Under the pieces are notes generated by a model, which was not told the origin of the DNA, made no database searches, and worked only from the letters and a program-made list of their open reading frames with translations. Made by a program: the position numbers and the translations under genes. From positions 1 through 35,424 of the forward strand of contig AQVQ01000005.1 in assembly GCA_000375685.1 (NCBI GenBank): DNA of 35,424 bases, read 5' to 3'. This DNA is from a crenarchaeote SCGC AAA261-N23 (lineage in GTDB: Archaea > Thermoproteota > Thermoprotei > Gearchaeales > Gearchaeaceae). Positions 32,831-35,424 of the stretch are shown piece by piece (position 1 is the first letter of the stretch; the number at the start of each line of letters is the position of its first letter).

Positions 32831-33076
32831 GGGAGAAGTCAGATCCCATCTTTCCCATATTTTCTCTAAATCTTTAAACAGTTTACTAACCTCTTCATCA
32901 CTTATATCCGCCCAAATACCCGCATAATCCATTATATTTTTCTTATTACTCTTTATCAACCTTATAATAACGTCTGAAAAACTCTCCCCCTCCCTCTTTT
33001 CACTAAATAATAACTTATATGCCTCTTCTGAAATAGTGATGGTCTTTGCCATGTTTAAACATAAGTTTAAACACAT
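32822..33076 (-). CDS. VapB-like antitoxin (COG1753/DUF217-like), no partner toxin seen
   Basis: MAKTITISEEAYKLLFSEKREGESFSDVIIRLI; internal ATG gives MAKTITIS start. The 3' end abuts the TnpB remnant. Confidence 0.75.
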   Translation of the reverse strand: MCLNLCLNMAKTITISEEAYKLLFSEKREGESFSDVIIRLIKSNKKNIMDYAGIWADISDEEVSKLFKDLEKIWERWDLTSPLL

Positions 33077-33117
33077 ACTTAAATCTTTAGAATGTGCTAT
33101 CTAGCCATCTGGTTTTA

Positions 33118-33142
33118 CTTTCAATTCCCTTTATGGGATACC
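33118..33142 (-). repeat. Solitary CRISPR repeat of the second family
   Basis: CTTTCAATTCCCTTTATGGGATACC, 25 nt. Matches the 21410 repeat at 23/25 and the 21468 repeat at 23/25; no second copy adjacent. Confidence 0.8.
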
Positions 33143-33176
33143 CTGCAAAACAGTATAGGTTCACAGCATAGGCTAT

Positions 33177-33416
33177 ATGGGAATTGAGGAGTTCGTTAAG
33201 AACGTTAATTTAAAGATTCTAGCTGAAAGTATTGAACATGTAGCATGCAGTGGCAACACTTTAATTCTGTCAGAACATGGCTACGACGTAATATGGGATC
33301 AGGAAGCACATTACTTACTGGCGACCCATGGTTTCAAGGAAGGAAAGTTTGAATATGAAGTGATAGCTCCCTTAAGTAAGAAGGCAGTACCATTACTCAT
33401 ATACAGGAGATATTAA
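33177..33416 (+). CDS. Hypothetical protein
   Basis: 79 aa ORF with no recognised family. Confidence 0.35.
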   Translation: MGIEEFVKNVNLKILAESIEHVACSGNTLILSEHGYDVIWDQEAHYLLATHGFKEGKFEYEVIAPLSKKAVPLLIYRRY

Positions 33417-34465
33417 GGTATGATGAGCTATAAGCAAGCATATTTTATCTTTAAAAAAGAAAAGTAAAAGATATGAAATAGTAAATAACATTGGTAGAGA
33501 AAGCGATATAACTGTAGTCTATAGAGTAGGAGCAAAAGCTCACAGCAACTCTTCGAAAACATAACTGCTATCTTAGCCAGACTGGGAGGGCTAATACCGA
33601 TAAGAATTACAGATAGGGAAGTAGTCTATGGAGTTAGAGAGGATCAAGACCCAATATTAGGAGAACTCATATTAGCATCTATGAGGGTGAGAAATACTGC
33701 TAGCTGGAGCAGGATGATGAAGAGATTCTGATATGAAGCGGAAAACATTTACAGGTCATAATTCCACTCTTCCTTGAAATATCACTAGAATTATACAGAG
33801 TTTACATTGATCCTAAGAAAAAGGCTAACATACAAAAAGTTCTATCAACAACATTAAGACAATTCCTAAAGAAATTGTTCAAAAGCAAGAGTATGACCTA
33901 AAAAAATGATATATGCAAAACTTATTAACAAGACCAAGACTCTTTTAGGAGTTATATGTGAATGCTCTAGTAGATATTTAAAACTTGAAGTAAATACAGT
34001 TAAATTAACAAAAAAATTCACAGGTTCAAAGAAGAGAAGATGGCTTATGACGGAAAAATACCAGCATTAAGAGAGAGCTATAGGAAAAATAAATTACCTG
34101 TAATGTTCGATTTTCCTTCAGTATTTGCGCTTAATACATTAATTAGAGTTGTTTAAATAATAAAAGAGGGACTGGAAGAGAAAAACCTAACAAGAAAAAT
34201 TTATTTTAAACCAGATGTCTTTATGGAAAAAGAAATGATTCAAAGAATAAAGAATTAAAATCTTATGTTTATATATTAGGATAATAAGTTTAAATTAGAT
34301 ATATTTTCATTTGACTTAAATCTCTCCTTATTTTTTAATTTAGAATGTTGAGTTAAAACTATATTCTCTGACTTTCTTTATATAGTGCTTATAGAGAAGG
34401 AGGATTAAATCATGGGCACGTCAACTATGTAGATTATAAAGGTTTAAGCGAATATTTAAGTAGTA

Positions 34466-34953
34466 AACATGCCAGCTGTAGAATTCTATAAAGATGCATA
34501 GAGAAGATTTGTTGAAGAGCGTTTAGCAGCGCTAATTTATCATGATTGGGAACTTTTAGAGAAAAGAATGAATTATTCAAGCATAGCATGCGACAAATCC
34601 CGCTCGATATTACGTACATATCCAAATGTCGTAGGAGTAAGCTTAAAAGTAAGGAGTAATGAAATCGCTGCTACTCCGTGTATAATAGTTTTGTAAGAAG
34701 AAAGTTAAAACCTGAACTTCTGCCTAAAGCTATACCTGAAGTAGCAGAAGGTATTCCACGATTGTTGTAGAAGCTGGTGTACCAGTTTTGCGACATTTCA
34801 TAAGACCATATCCTCCAAGACCTGTTCCTCCTGGCTAAAGCATAGGTCAAAGCTGGAACACTAGGATGCTTAGTTCGTGATAGGATTACAAAGGAAATCT
34901 TAATTTTAAGTAATAACCATGTAATGGCTAATTTTAATAATACTTCTAAAGGT
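34466..34953 (+). pseudogene. S1/trypsin-like serine protease remnant
   Basis: Broken frames: ERLAALIYHDWELLEKRMNYS..., [104 protein letters not shown] (LSNNHV). Confidence 0.6.
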
Positions 34954-35022
34954 ATTCGATATAAAAAATTATTTGTACATAGCGGTTTAGAAAGGACTGC
35001 GATCTATGCGAGAAAGACTTAA
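34951..35022 (+). pseudogene. csx1 (HEPN domain) C-terminal remnant
   Basis: [22 protein letters not shown] aligns with RNFFAHSGLENTVTYIKI of the Csx1 at 11705-13150. Confidence 0.5.
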
Positions 35023-35230
35023 GTTATGGAACTACTCACAAGAATTCTTATGCTCATGATATATTCCTTCAATCTCATCATTTCCTTCTAAATGTAATCC
35101 TTTATTATCAAATTTCAATTTATAGCAAATGCATGCCTAAACATATAATTGTATTTGTTAAGATACTATGATTCCAAGGAAATTAAAAACATAAGATAAC
35201 TACTTAAAAACAATTATTTTACATAAATGA

Positions 35231-35265
35231 AAGCCTCGCCATTTATGGCGGGGATGAAAAGGCTT
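35231..35265. repeat. Hairpin resembling an IS200/IS605-family terminal structure
   Basis: AAGCCTCGCCATTTATGGCGGGGATGAAAAGGCTT: inner stem CCTCGCCA/TGGCGGGG (one G-T), outer AAGCC/GGCTT. Confidence 0.5.
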
Positions 35266-35424
35266 AAATAATTAAAATTTAAATTTCTCTTAGGAAACTC
35301 AGTAACGCTCTTCCTAAGCTCGATAGAGGGCTTTATGGGACTTAGGAAGGAGCATTCAGCGTTGCAATTATTGAATGAAGGATTCTTAATAGAATCCAGA
35401 TACAGGGCTGGCAACCCTTTTAAT

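Overview
AT-rich archaeal window. The frequent 25-nt CTTTCAAT...-type CRISPR repeats, reverse gyrase and IS605/VapBC remnants suggest a hyperthermophilic, Sulfolobales-like crenarchaeote; that assignment is inference. Positions 1-14.2 kb hold a dense type III (III-D/Csm-like) CRISPR-Cas locus. It has a Cas10 with intact HD (FHDIGKF) and GGDD (LGGDDG) motifs, six RAMP proteins, a small Cas11-like subunit, two small unknown proteins, and a zinc-ribbon plus PD-(D/E)XK-like nuclease candidate at the end of the cas10 operon. A 6-repeat CRISPR array follows, then a signalling cluster of two paralogous CARF/APE2256-like (Crn1-type) genes around a Csx1 CARF-HEPN gene. The cas10 operon and the Cas11/RAMP operon converge. 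Both carry the same >=95-bp sequence (positions 1-95 and 6811-6905, inverted, 100% identical), which spans the end of one small gene and the start of cas10. This implies either a real invertible/rearranged type III locus or an assembly foldback at the window edge. From 14 to 35 kb the window is largely a gene graveyard: two AAA ATPases, a class II glutamine amidotransferase and a DNA methylase look intact. They sit among fragments of pdxS, a radical SAM protein, VapC, reverse gyrase (frameshifted at A9 and truncated), a retropepsin-like protease, an IS605 TnpB, an S1-like protease and a csx1 C-terminus. A second CRISPR repeat family is present as a short array plus a solitary repeat. No cas1, cas2, cas4 or cas6 was recognised. 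No tRNA or rRNA was recognised, but this was checked by eye only.
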